Source of the DNA: Sphingopyxis bauzanensis
Lineage (GTDB): Bacteria; Pseudomonadota; Alphaproteobacteria; Sphingomonadales; Sphingomonadaceae
NCBI RefSeq assembly: GCF_002205675.1
Contig: NZ_NISK01000002.1
Coordinates: 434,001 to 498,000 of the forward strand
DNA: 64,000 nt
Reading direction: 5' to 3'
The position numbers and the translations under genes are program-made. A model generated the notes under the pieces. The model worked only from the letters and a program-made list of their open reading frames with translations. It was not told the origin of the DNA and did no database searches. Of this stretch, positions 24,803-33,341 are shown piece after piece (the first letter of the stretch is position 1; each line of letters opens with the position of its first letter).

Positions 24803-25384
24803 ATGACCGAGATTATCGCACCGCGAAGCGGCACGGCCTTCCCCCTCAGCCGCGGCGAAACGCTGCGCGTGATCGACCCCGAGGGCGGTCAGGTCAGCGA
24901 CATGCTGGCCTTCATGCGCGGCGACGTCCGCGAGGTCGTCTCGAACGGGCGGACGTTCGATTATGAGGAAACGATCCGGCTGACGACCGGCAACCGGCTG
25001 TGGTCCAACCGCTCCAATCTCATGCTCGAGATTGTCGAGGACAATGTCGGCACGCATGATTTCCTGCTGACCCCGTGCAGCGAGGCGACCTTTCGCCATT
25101 TCTACAAGGACAAGCCGGTGCATCGCGGCTGTTTCGGGAACCTGGCCGAGGCGCTGGCACCCTATGGCATCGCCGCGGACGATATTCCCGTCGCGTTCAA
25201 TATCTTCATGCACGTTCCGGTCGACGATGCCGGCAAGGTCAAGGTGCTGCCGCCGCCGACCACGCCCGGCGATTTCATTCGGTTCCGCGCCCTCGACGAC
25301 CTGATCATCGGCCTGACCGCCTGTTCGGCCTATGACAGCTGCGGCGGGACGTTCAAACCGATCCACTATGAAATCGAACCTTAG
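24803..25384 (+). CDS. DUF1989 (urea carboxylase-associated) protein
   Basis: 193 residues from the ATG at 24803. The family signature is present: GGQVSDMLAF, LTTGNRLWSNRSNLML, and CSAYDSCGGTFKPIHYE at the end. DUF1989 proteins are often linked to urea carboxylase or allantoin-type metabolism, but no such genes are near, and many family members have no assigned reaction. Cys residues in PCSEATF, RGCFGN and CSAYDSC may bind metal. It stands alone. Confidence 0.85.
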   Translation: MTEIIAPRSGTAFPLSRGETLRVIDPEGGQVSDMLAFMRGDVREVVSNGRTFDYEETIRLTTGNRLWSNRSNLMLEIVEDNVGTHDFLLTPCSEATFRHFYKDKPVHRGCFGNLAEALAPYGIAADDIPVAFNIFMHVPVDDAGKVKVLPPPTTPGDFIRFRALDDLIIGLTACSAYDSCGGTFKPIHYEIEP

Positions 25385-25468
25385 CCGAAGTTTGCGTGTC
25401 GCCGCGAACGGCGCGCATCCTTTAGCCTGCGCAATCGTTGATGAAGCCTCAACCGAGAGGACCAGCGC

Positions 25469-26539
25469 TTGAAAATTCCAATGTATCTCGCCGGGTCACT
25501 GCTGCTCGCCGGTTGCAATGCTTCACCCGACAAGAGTGCGGACGAAACGCGCCCGGCCACGCAGGCGAAGGCGAACGGCGATAGTCTGATATTCGCCGAC
25601 GCCGAACCTGGCTCGCGCCCCTTCACGGAAACCCCCATCCTGCGGGCGCAGGTCATCCTCGATCATCTCGGTTTCTCGCCCGGCGTCATCGATGGCAAGG
25701 AAGGCGCGTCCTATGCCGCGGCGTTGCGCGGCTTTCAGCAGGCGAATGACCTTGCCGACACCGGCAAGCTCGACACCGCGACGGAGCAGGCGTTGCAGCG
25801 GTGGCGAGAGGTGCCCGCGACGCGGGTTGTCATCATTCCGGCAGGCTTTGCCAAAGGGCCGTTCGTCCCGGCCTTTCCGAAAGACGCCGCCGAACAGGCC
25901 AAATTGCCCGCGCTCGGCTATCGCAATCTGACCGAGGCGCTCGCCGAACGCTTTCACACCACGCCCGAAACCCTTGTCGCGCTGAACAGCGCATCGACGC
26001 TGGTGGGAGCCGGCCGCCCGTTTCGCGTCCCCAACATCGCCGACATCGACCAATCTAAGCTGGGAGAGGATTCGCGCGGCTGGAACGGGACGCTCGAACG
26101 CCTGGGCGTTGCGCCGCAACAACCGGCCGCGGCCAAGGTCGTCGTCGACAAATCCGAAGGCGTGCTGAAAGTATTCGACGCAAGCGACAGGCTGATCGCG
26201 CAATTCCCCGCGACGATGGGAAGCAGCCGCGATCCGCTGCCGATCGGGACATGGAAAATCCAGGGCGTCGGCCGCAATCCCGATTTTCACTATAACCCTA
26301 AATTGTTCTGGGATGTGAGTGATAGCAAAGAGGCGGTTAAGTTGCCTCCTGGTCCGAACAGCCCCGTCGGGGTGGTCTGGATCGACATCAACAAGCCGCA
26401 TTATGGCATTCATGGCACCAGCGAGCCGCACACCATCGGCCGCGCCGAAAGCCATGGCTGCGTCCGGCTGACGAACTGGGATGCGGCGCGGCTGGCGCAG
26501 ATGGTGAAACCGGGAACCCCTGCCATTTTCCAGAATTGA
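25469..26539 (+). CDS. L,D-transpeptidase (YkuD) lipoprotein
   Basis: 356 residues from a TTG (agagga 8 bases before); an ATG four codons on is the alternative. A lipobox (LLLAGC, Cys near 16) suggests membrane attachment. A peptidoglycan-binding domain (about 50-110, AQVILDHLGFSPGVIDGKEG) and a possible LysM-like part (about 145-190) precede the YkuD domain (about 225-350) with HGTSEP and the catalytic SHGCVRL. It makes 3-3 crosslinks in peptidoglycan or fixes proteins to it. Confidence 0.9.
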   Translation: MKIPMYLAGSLLLAGCNASPDKSADETRPATQAKANGDSLIFADAEPGSRPFTETPILRAQVILDHLGFSPGVIDGKEGASYAAALRGFQQANDLADTGKLDTATEQALQRWREVPATRVVIIPAGFAKGPFVPAFPKDAAEQAKLPALGYRNLTEALAERFHTTPETLVALNSASTLVGAGRPFRVPNIADIDQSKLGEDSRGWNGTLERLGVAPQQPAAAKVVVDKSEGVLKVFDASDRLIAQFPATMGSSRDPLPIGTWKIQGVGRNPDFHYNPKLFWDVSDSKEAVKLPPGPNSPVGVVWIDINKPHYGIHGTSEPHTIGRAESHGCVRLTNWDAARLAQMVKPGTPAIFQN

Positions 26540-26540
26540 A

Positions 26541-26882
26541 TCAGCAGGCGCCGGATTGGGGCAGGTGCCTAGCGGCTGCCGCCGATCGGCGCTTCTCCAC
26601 CGGTTTTCGGGGGTCGGTGCGCATCCCGGCCGTGCCGCCACCTGCCTGCGCATCGCTGTCATAATCTTCAGGATAGCCCTTGCCGCCTGCTCCGGCGCCG
26701 CTGCCGCTGACCGGGCCGCTGCCTTTGCTCGCGCGCCGACCGCGGTTGTCGGCGCCCGTGACGGCGCCGTCGTCACGGTCGCATTTGGGATAGTCGCTCG
26801 GCTTGACGGTGCTCACATTCTCGCGGTCTTCGACCTTGGCTTGCGGGAGCGATCCTGCGGGGCCTGAATTTGTCGTCGTCAT
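26541..26882 (-). CDS. Small Gly-rich hydrophilic protein, unknown
   Basis: 113 residues, no signal peptide or membrane helix. The middle (about 45-85) is Gly/Ser/Ala-rich and probably disordered, and the tail is Arg/Lys-rich. ATG start. No family recognised. It ends convergently 1 base after the L,D-transpeptidase gene. Codon pattern fits a real gene, but evidence is modest. Confidence 0.5.
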   Translation of the reverse strand: MTTTNSGPAGSLPQAKVEDRENVSTVKPSDYPKCDRDDGAVTGADNRGRRASKGSGPVSGSGAGAGGKGYPEDYDSDAQAGGGTAGMRTDPRKPVEKRRSAAAARHLPQSGAC

Positions 26883-26938
26883 GTCAGCCGATTGTCATCA
26901 TATGTCCTCCCATGGCGCTTGAATCAACGATGCCGCAA

Positions 26939-27433
26939 TCAGCGCCGCGATGCCCCTCGCCCCTTCGCTGCGGGTCGCTTCGCCGCCAAGCGCCGCACAT
27001 TGGTCGCGACCTGGCGATGGACCGGCGCGAGGCTCGCCGCGCTCAGCCTGGCGGTCGCCTCGATAGATTCCAGTATCAGCGTGGCGCTGCGTTCGCCAAG
27101 GTCGCCGATCTCGGCCGCAGTCGGCAACCGGCCACGCATTGCCATGGTGCCGAGGTGCTGGAAATGCTCCATCCAGGCCGCCTGGCTGTCCCACCAGATC
27201 GTCGCGGCGGCAGAACCCGCACGCGACAGCGTGTCGATCTTTTCGGGGATTATCCGGCCAAGCTCGGCATGGTCCGCCGTCCACGGCGATTGCATCGCCT
27301 TGCCAATGATCGCGCCGCGCGCCGCGACGACCTTGTTCGCGCCGCCAAAGGTTTCGGCCGCGCGGACGCTCGTAGTGTGCATCGATGCGCCCGCGGCGAG
27401 CATGCGGTTCCATTGGGCGAAGGCGTCAAACAT
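26939..27433 (-). CDS. Phasin-like protein
   Basis: 164 residues from the ATG at 27433. Helical and Ala-rich (MFDAFAQWNRMLAAGASMHTTSVRAAETF...), with a basic Arg/Lys/Ala tail (about 145-164) like the DNA-binding tails of phasin/PhaF-type proteins. Phasins coat polyhydroxyalkanoate granules, but no pha genes are near, and similar short proteins accompany stress genes in sphingomonads. The start overlaps the previous ORF by 8 bases. Confidence 0.6.
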   Translation of the reverse strand: MFDAFAQWNRMLAAGASMHTTSVRAAETFGGANKVVAARGAIIGKAMQSPWTADHAELGRIIPEKIDTLSRAGSAAATIWWDSQAAWMEHFQHLGTMAMRGRLPTAAEIGDLGERSATLILESIEATARLSAASLAPVHRQVATNVRRLAAKRPAAKGRGASRR

Positions 27434-27623
27434 CGGACGCCGCCTGCTGGCGCTCGGCGGCCGCCGCGGCATCGATCAGGCTTTGCCCGGTCCCCGCGGC
27501 GGCCTCTGGCGTCATGGTAGCTGCCACGCCGTCAGGCCCGTCGAGGAAAACAAGTCCGCCTTCGGCGGTCGCGGTGCCCGGCTTGGTTTCGGGTTGAAGC
27601 TGGTCGGACGCGTCTCTCATCAT
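27426..27623 (-). CDS. Small hypothetical protein between regulator and phasin
   Basis: 65 residues, acidic and Ala-rich (TPEAAAGTGQSLIDAAAAAERQQ). The ATG overlaps the stop of the Crp/Fnr gene and its end overlaps the phasin-like gene by 8 bases, so the three form one operon. Function unknown. The tight coupling supports a real gene. Confidence 0.6.
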   Translation of the reverse strand: MMRDASDQLQPETKPGTATAEGGLVFLDGPDGVAATMTPEAAAGTGQSLIDAAAAAERQQAASDV

Positions 27624-28363
27624 TTTGGCCTTTGCACGGAGGGGAGCTGGCTATCGTCGTCGATATACAGGTAGGCAGGATTGAACTGCGCGCGCGCGGC
27701 GAGCCCTGCCGGGTCGAGGATTTCGACCAGCGACGAGCGGAACAAACAAAGCTGCTCCTCGCGCAACTGGCGCATCACACGGTTGACATGAACCGTCGTC
27801 AACCCGCAGATTTCGGCGAGATCGGCCTGCGTGAGCGCAAGCGCAAAGCGGCGCCCGTCGCTGAGGCCCGCCGAGAACAGCCGCGCGTTGGTCTCGCACA
27901 GAAAATGCGCGACGCGCCCCGTGGCATCGAGGCGGCCGAGCCGAAACAGCCACGCGCGGTGGATCGCCGCATCGAGCAAAGTCGCGAACCACAGCTTGCG
28001 GATCAGCTGCGGCATCTCGTCGCCGATCGCTTCGATCTCGGCATGCGGGACGGTCGCGACCGTCGCGGTCGTCAGCGTCGCGACATCATGGTCGAGCACC
28101 TTGAGCGGAAAGGCGTGGAGATCGAGAAAGTCGCCGGGAAAATGGATCGCTACAAGCTGCCGAAGCCCGGTCCGGTCGTCAAGATAGCGCGACATGATGC
28201 CTTCGAGCAGCAAGGTGCTGTTGGTCAGCGGCTCGCCCGCTCGCGCCACGATCTTGCGCGGGCCAAAGGTCTTGACCTCACTGATCGCGCCCTCAATCCG
28301 CGCGCGCTCGTTCACCTCGAGACTCGCACCGCGTTTGTCTCTCAGTAAACGTTCAGTAAACAT
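27620..28363 (-). CDS. Crp/Fnr-family transcription regulator
   Basis: 247 residues. Cyclic-nucleotide-type sensor barrel (about 20-140, RAGEPLTNSTLLLEGIMSRYL and HFPGDFLDLHAF) and a Crp winged helix (about 165-225, LTQADLAEICGLTTVHVNRVMRQLR). There is no N-terminal Cys cluster as in Fnr, so it probably does not carry an iron-sulfur centre. Such regulators are common in sphingomonads with unknown ligands. It heads an operon with two small genes. Confidence 0.87.
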   Translation of the reverse strand: MFTERLLRDKRGASLEVNERARIEGAISEVKTFGPRKIVARAGEPLTNSTLLLEGIMSRYLDDRTGLRQLVAIHFPGDFLDLHAFPLKVLDHDVATLTTATVATVPHAEIEAIGDEMPQLIRKLWFATLLDAAIHRAWLFRLGRLDATGRVAHFLCETNARLFSAGLSDGRRFALALTQADLAEICGLTTVHVNRVMRQLREEQLCLFRSSLVEILDPAGLAARAQFNPAYLYIDDDSQLPSVQRPK

Positions 28364-28526
28364 GATGTACTATCCTTGCGACCGGGTTCGTGAAGGATCA
28401 GCGATTACCTTGTGCCACGGTCCGAACGAGCGACATCGCCTGCTGTTGCATGGCAGGCGCGGTTAAACGCATGATGCAGGTTAGTTTCCGTCATGTCCGA
28501 CGTGCCGCCCGGCAATTGCGCACTGG

Positions 28527-29615
28527 TCAGCGGCGAAGCGGCGCTTTTTCAGCCAGGTCATTGCGAATGGTCGTCGCAGCAATCCCGCCCCCGCCCATCG
28601 CATGACTGATCTGGTCGAGCCCGAGCACGACATCGCCGGCGGCATAGAGGCCGGGGACGTTGGTGCGCTGATGCGTATCGACCTTCAGGCAGCCCGCTTC
28701 GGACATCACCGCGCCCAATGGTGCGGCCAGCTCGGAACAGACGTCCGAGCCCAAGGCCGGATAGAGGCTATCGAAAGACAGCCGGTCACCATTGACCCGC
28801 AGCTCGATGACGTCGTCCGCCAACGTGATCGCCCGGCAGCTGCCGGCCACCTTGATACCCGCCTCGCGCAATCGCCCATAATGGGCATCATCCAGTTCGT
28901 GGCCGCCTTCGGGTGCAATCAGCGTGATGTCGGCGGTATAGCTGCGCAGAAACAGCGCTTCGTCGCAGCCCCGATCGCCGGTGCCGAGCACCGCGATCCG
29001 GCGGTCGGTCACCTCATATCCATCGCAAATCGGGCAGTAGCGCAGCCGACCATCGCCAAGCGCCTGTCGTTGGGCAGCATCATCGAGCAGCAAGGGGCGC
29101 CGGTTGACCACCCCGGTCGCGAGCAGGACGGAGCGCGCGGCGATAACGGATCCTTTCATCGTCGCAGCGAACCCGTCGCCGTTCCGCACGATGCTTTCGA
29201 TACGGCCGTCGCGCAGATCGGCGTGATAAAGACGCGCCTGCTCGCGCATCCGCATCAGCAGGTCGTTCCCCGATATGCCATCGGGAAAACCGGCGTGATT
29301 GCGGGTCAGCGGGATCAGGCTGGCGCGGCTCTGCCCCGCATCCATAACCGCTACCGACAAGTGAAACCGCGCCAGATAGATGGCGGCGGTCAACCCCGCC
29401 GGTCCGCCGCCGATGACCAGGCAATCCAGCGAGGATGGCGCGGCGCGTGGCGCTTCTATCGCCCGGCCTCCGCGATATTCGTCGGCGACGGCGATCGCGA
29501 GCGGGCATCGGACACGGTTTCTGTCACGTCGGCGCTGCGCAAATCGGGAAACATCACGTGCTCGTTCCCTCCCGGGGCAAAGGCGCCGCTGCGTCCGGCG
29601 AACGGACAGGACCAA
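28527..29615 (-). CDS. Thioredoxin-reductase-like flavoprotein
   Basis: The recognisable protein begins with LDCLVIGGGPAGLTAAIYLAR near 29430 and holds two Rossmann motifs (GGGPAG, and VLGTGDRG), a redox-active CPIC pair and the GLYAAGDVV end. This is a TrxB-like NAD(P)H/FAD enzyme of about 300 residues. The only standard start in frame is a TTG at 29615, 160 bases inside the YqcI/YcgG gene, and the residues it adds look like the wrong frame. The real start is therefore unclear: a rare codon, or a fusion to the upstream gene through a frame change. Electron partner unknown. Confidence 0.8.
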   Translation of the reverse strand: MVLSVRRTQRRLCPGRERARDVSRFAQRRRDRNRVRCPLAIAVADEYRGGRAIEAPRAAPSSLDCLVIGGGPAGLTAAIYLARFHLSVAVMDAGQSRASLIPLTRNHAGFPDGISGNDLLMRMREQARLYHADLRDGRIESIVRNGDGFAATMKGSVIAARSVLLATGVVNRRPLLLDDAAQRQALGDGRLRYCPICDGYEVTDRRIAVLGTGDRGCDEALFLRSYTADITLIAPEGGHELDDAHYGRLREAGIKVAGSCRAITLADDVIELRVNGDRLSFDSLYPALGSDVCSELAAPLGAVMSEAGCLKVDTHQRTNVPGLYAAGDVVLGLDQISHAMGGGGIAATTIRNDLAEKAPLRR

Positions 29616-30262
29616 TCGGCGCCGACCGCCCGTCCCGAATATTGCCGCGCTTCGGACACGCTTCCGTGCCGCGCCAGCATCGGGTTGACGTCACCCGCCA
29701 GCGCCACATCGCGCGCAATGATCGTGCTGCGCATCTTGTCATACACGCCGCTCGCTCGCAACTGGACGAACTGGTCGTGCAGGTTGAAGATCAGCGCCGG
29801 ACGCTCGAACCGTCTGGCCGGTCGACTGGCCTGGGGATGCAAGCCGACGACGAAAAACGCCTCGCCGCCAAAGCTCAAAGAAAAATGCGGGTCGCCGGGA
29901 TCGGCGCTGACGCGCGGGTCGGCGCGCTGACCGTGAAAATCATCCTTGTCAGTCAGCGATTCCAGCCGTTCCCAAAGGCAGCGCTCGAAGGCCTCTTCGT
30001 CCAGCGTATTATCGGTTTCGAACAGTACCGCGAGCGAGTGGAATAGCGTCGGCTCGCGCGCATAGCTCGACGCCAGATCGAGCAAATTGGGATAGATGCG
30101 CAGATCGTCCCACGCCGAACACATGTCGCGGCCAACCACGATCCGCATCTGCTCCTTGGCCAGTGCCGACTTGGCACCAACGCACGGAAAGGCCGGATCG
30201 CGAATGAACGCCTGAAAGCGCTGAGCCAGGGGGTGGCGACTATCATCGACAGGGTTAAGCAT
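29456..30262 (-). CDS. YqcI/YcgG (GntA-like) haem-dependent oxygenase family
   Basis: 268 residues. Family blocks are present: FPCVGAKSAL, HPQASRPARRF, NLHDQFVQLR, NPMLARHGSVSEARQYSGR and WSCPF (about 210-220). In GntA of the guanitoxin pathway this fold binds haem and hydroxylates an arginine-derived substrate; here the substrate is unknown. After WSCPF about 45 Arg/Ser-rich residues look non-native, as if the frame had drifted. It precedes the TrxR-like gene, which could supply electrons. Confidence 0.72.
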   Translation of the reverse strand: MLNPVDDSRHPLAQRFQAFIRDPAFPCVGAKSALAKEQMRIVVGRDMCSAWDDLRIYPNLLDLASSYAREPTLFHSLAVLFETDNTLDEEAFERCLWERLESLTDKDDFHGQRADPRVSADPGDPHFSLSFGGEAFFVVGLHPQASRPARRFERPALIFNLHDQFVQLRASGVYDKMRSTIIARDVALAGDVNPMLARHGSVSEARQYSGRAVGADWSCPFAGRSGAFAPGGNEHVMFPDLRSADVTETVSDARSRSPSPTNIAEAGR

Positions 30263-30447
30263 GGGTGAGTAACCGCTGGCGGCGCGTCCGGTTGCGACCG
30301 ATTAACCTGGGTTGCATCGATTTGTCCCAGCCCGTCGGTTGCCTGCTCTCCATTCGGCCTAAGTTGATGGAGGTTAACGCGAATAGCGCCGCGACCGGGC
30401 AACTTTTGCAACGGCGCCCCGTTGATCGTCCGAAAAGGAACGATCGC

Positions 30448-30744
30448 ATGACCAGCACGAAACCCTCGACCGCCACCAAAGGCAGAAGCGGATATTTCGG
30501 CAAGTTCGTCGGCGCCGCCGTGCTCGGCGGCATCTTCTGGTTCACCCGTGGCCGCAAGTCTGGCGCATCGAACCCGGAACCGCATTCGGCCGCTTTCGCT
30601 AAACGCGAAACCGACCCCGAGAATTTTGACCAGACGCGCTCCGCCGGGCCCGCCGGAACGCGCGACGCGCCCCGCCAGGACTGGGACCGCGTCGACGAAG
30701 CCGCGGACAAATCCTTCCCCGCGAGCGACCCGCCCGCCTACTGA
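30448..30744 (+). CDS. Small one-helix protein with SFPASDPPAY tail
   Basis: 98 residues from the ATG at 30448 (aaagga upstream). A Lys/Thr/Ser-rich N-terminus, one short hydrophobic segment (about 17-32, FVGAAVLGGIFWFTRG), then a polar part ending ADKSFPASDPPAY. This end motif is common in small alphaproteobacterial proteins of unknown function. Confidence 0.65.
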   Translation: MTSTKPSTATKGRSGYFGKFVGAAVLGGIFWFTRGRKSGASNPEPHSAAFAKRETDPENFDQTRSAGPAGTRDAPRQDWDRVDEAADKSFPASDPPAY

Positions 30745-30761
30745 CGCGTCGGCCGTCGCCG

Positions 30762-30962
30762 CTAACGGCGACGACGCGTCCCGTGACAGTTGATCGTATG
30801 AAGCGTCAGCAACGCCTCAGCGGTCGCCTGCCACAGCGCCGCCTGCGCCGCATCGCCCTCGGCGGCCGCCCGGGTTGCATGGGCGTGCGCCTCGGCGGCC
30901 TCACCATGGTCCTCATCTGCGGCAAGGACGGCCTGCCATATCAGCGCTTTGTCGTTCGTCAT
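30762..30962 (-). CDS. Small Ala-rich hypothetical protein
   Basis: 66 residues, ATG start, helical and Ala/Glu/His-rich (ADEDHGEAAEAHAHATRAAA, then LWQATAEALLTLH). Similar short proteins occur in sphingomonads to my recollection. It is convergent with the previous gene. Role unknown. Confidence 0.45.
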   Translation of the reverse strand: MTNDKALIWQAVLAADEDHGEAAEAHAHATRAAAEGDAAQAALWQATAEALLTLHTINCHGTRRRR

Positions 30963-31204
30963 TGCCAGCCCCTCGCGACGCCGAATCGTATTGCAAACCG
31001 TCCTTGCTCTGGCGCGAAATCGTCTTGATCCATGTTAGATTGTGAAGGTTCTGGCCCGCCAACGTTGCTGGAATCGGCTGCCGCCTTGCCGACGTTGCAA
31101 CCGCCGCAGCTAGCGCGCGTTGCAATTTTATGACGACTTCCTTGCCATTCCGCCGCGTCGCAACCCGTATTCGCCTCATCGGCTCCATCCTCAGGACCCA
31201 ATAG

Positions 31205-31891
31205 TTGGAACTGCTTTCCCCCGACCTGCTTTGGCCGATCATCGGCGCGATTGTGGCCAGTGCGATTATCGGCGCCGAACGCGAGTATCGGGCCAGCCCC
31301 GCCGGGCTGCGCACGCATATCCTGGTGGGCTTTTCATGCTGTCTGTTGATGCTGTCGGCGGTGCATCAGATGGCGTGGCTCAACGACGCCCCGGTCGAGG
31401 TGGTCCGCATCGACCCGGTCCGAATGGCGCATGGGATTTTGACCGGCATCGGCTTTTTGTGCGGCGGAGTGATCTTTCGCGAAGGGTTCAACGTCCGTGG
31501 GCTCACAACCGCCGCTTCGCTGTGGATGACCGCGACGCTGGGCATTTTGTTCGGCATCGGCTTTTACGAGCTGGCGATCTTCGCCGCGGCCGCGACAGTT
31601 CTGGTACTGGCCGCCGTCACGATCACCGACCGGCGCGCACCGCAGCAGCGCATCGTGCATCTGAAAGCCCGATATCGGCGGTCACAGGCCATCGCGCTGA
31701 GCGACTTCGGCTCGCTGCTCGCCGACCATAAGCTCAGATCCATTACCATCGACCAGTCGATGAACGACGATATCGTGGAATATGGCGCCATCGCGCACGG
31801 CTATAGCGAAAGCCGCGCCGAGCGGCTGGCCGCCAGCCTGTCGGGTGACCCCAATGTCACGGGTTTTGAAATTCGCCCGCAACAGGCCTGA
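31205..31891 (+). CDS. MgtC/SapB family membrane protein
   Basis: 228 residues from a TTG (agga upstream). Four membrane helices fill about 1-140 with the family motifs GAEREYRASPAGLRTH, GILTGIGFLCGGVIF and TTAASLWMTATLG. A soluble C-terminal domain (about 150-228) follows. MgtC proteins help cells at low magnesium and modulate the F-type ATPase. The antiporter gene begins at the next base after the stop. Confidence 0.85.
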   Translation: MELLSPDLLWPIIGAIVASAIIGAEREYRASPAGLRTHILVGFSCCLLMLSAVHQMAWLNDAPVEVVRIDPVRMAHGILTGIGFLCGGVIFREGFNVRGLTTAASLWMTATLGILFGIGFYELAIFAAAATVLVLAAVTITDRRAPQQRIVHLKARYRRSQAIALSDFGSLLADHKLRSITIDQSMNDDIVEYGAIAHGYSESRAERLAASLSGDPNVTGFEIRPQQA

Positions 31892-33151
31892 ATGAACGAT
31901 CAACCCTTCTTCGCATTGAGCAGTTATCATGTCGGTATGGCGCTGATCGGCGCCGGGATTATCGCGGCCTTTTGGCTGCCGCGTTTTCTGTCAGGGCGCG
32001 AACCGGCGGCGTCGGCGCTGCTCATCCTGTTCGGCATCGCAATCTACTGGATTTTGCCCGATGTCGCCAAAGGGCTCGATCCCCGCGCGACGCCGAAATT
32101 TTGGGAATTGGCCAGCGAGCTTGCAGTGATCGTCGCCTTGTTCGGTACCGGCATCCGCATCGACGATCTATCGAACTATCTCCGCTGGCGTCCGACGATC
32201 CGGCTGCTGGCGATCGCCATGCCGCTCACCATCGCCGCGGTGGCATTCATGGGCCTGACCTTTGCCGGCATGACGCTGGCGGGAGCAATCCTGCTCGGCG
32301 CGGTGCTCGCCCCGACCGATCCCGTGCTCGCCGGCGAAGTCCAGGTCGGGCCGCCCACCGAAGGCGCGGAACAGCCGGTACGCTTTGCGCTCACCACCGA
32401 AGCGGGACTGAATGACGGGCTGGCTTTTCCGTTCGTCTATCTCGGCCTGCTCGTTGGCACCACGGGCTTTTCCGCTGCGATGCTGGGCGAGTGGCTGCTG
32501 GTCGATGTCGTCTATCGCATCTTGGTCGGCTGTATCGGCGGCGCGGCGGTCGGATGGCTGCTCGCGCGGATCCTGTTCGTCATCCCGCGCGGCAATGTCC
32601 TTGCCGACACCGCCTCGGGTGTGCTGGCGATCGCCGGGGTGTTGCTCTGCTATGGCGCGACCGAACTGGTCGAAGGCTATGGCTTCATCGCGTGCTTTGT
32701 CGCCGGGATCGTGCTGCGCCGGTTCGAGGCCAGCCATCAATTCCACGGCAGGCTCCACAGCTTCAACGAAGCGATCGAGCTCGCGCTCACCGCGCTGCTG
32801 CTGATCCTGATCGGCGGCACTTTCCCGCTGCTATTCGGTGAGCTGGACTGGGCGCATGCGGGCATTGCGATCGGCCTGCTGTTCATCGTGCGCCCGCTCG
32901 CCGGATGGCTGAGTATGGTCGGCACCGACCTGCCGTCGCAGGATCGGCTTGTCGTCGCCTTCTATGGCGTGCGCGGGATCGGATCGATCTACTATCTGGC
33001 TTATGCGACCAGCCATCTCGAGCTGGTCAACGAAGGGCAATTATGGGCCACGATCGCGCTGACGATCCTGTTGTCGACCGTCGTTCATGGCTTCACGGCG
33101 GGACCCGTCGTCGATCATATCGTTCGGCGCCAGCGCGGCGGACGCGCCTGA
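31892..33151 (+). CDS. CPA1-type cation/proton antiporter
   Basis: 419 residues with about 12 membrane helices. The helix with GAVLAPTDPVLAGEV holds the catalytic Asp region of CPA1 antiporters, and TTEAGLNDGLAFPFVYLG holds the ND pair of the ion site. It exchanges Na+ or K+ for protons at the inner membrane. No C-terminal soluble domain. It directly follows mgtC, so the two are co-transcribed and may both serve ion stress. Confidence 0.88.
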   Translation: MNDQPFFALSSYHVGMALIGAGIIAAFWLPRFLSGREPAASALLILFGIAIYWILPDVAKGLDPRATPKFWELASELAVIVALFGTGIRIDDLSNYLRWRPTIRLLAIAMPLTIAAVAFMGLTFAGMTLAGAILLGAVLAPTDPVLAGEVQVGPPTEGAEQPVRFALTTEAGLNDGLAFPFVYLGLLVGTTGFSAAMLGEWLLVDVVYRILVGCIGGAAVGWLLARILFVIPRGNVLADTASGVLAIAGVLLCYGATELVEGYGFIACFVAGIVLRRFEASHQFHGRLHSFNEAIELALTALLLILIGGTFPLLFGELDWAHAGIAIGLLFIVRPLAGWLSMVGTDLPSQDRLVVAFYGVRGIGSIYYLAYATSHLELVNEGQLWATIALTILLSTVVHGFTAGPVVDHIVRRQRGGRA

Positions 33152-33341
33152 CTGTCCAAGCCCGAGCGGCGATGCCAAACAGGCCGGTTGCCGACCATGG
33201 AAACATTTCGCCGGGCGCGGGCGGGGTCCGCTACCGCACGGCAAGGCTGGCTCAGGCAGCCACGCCGCTACCAGTCAAACGCGTTCGGGCGGCGCAGACA
33301 ATGGCAGGCACGGACCGGTCCCAGCCACCCACGCGCATCGA

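Noticed and set aside
30775..30800. CGTATGA near 30793 as a fourth ECF-sigma promoter
   Set aside because: The block 16 bases upstream does not match TGAGGG and it is not placed before a gene start on that strand.
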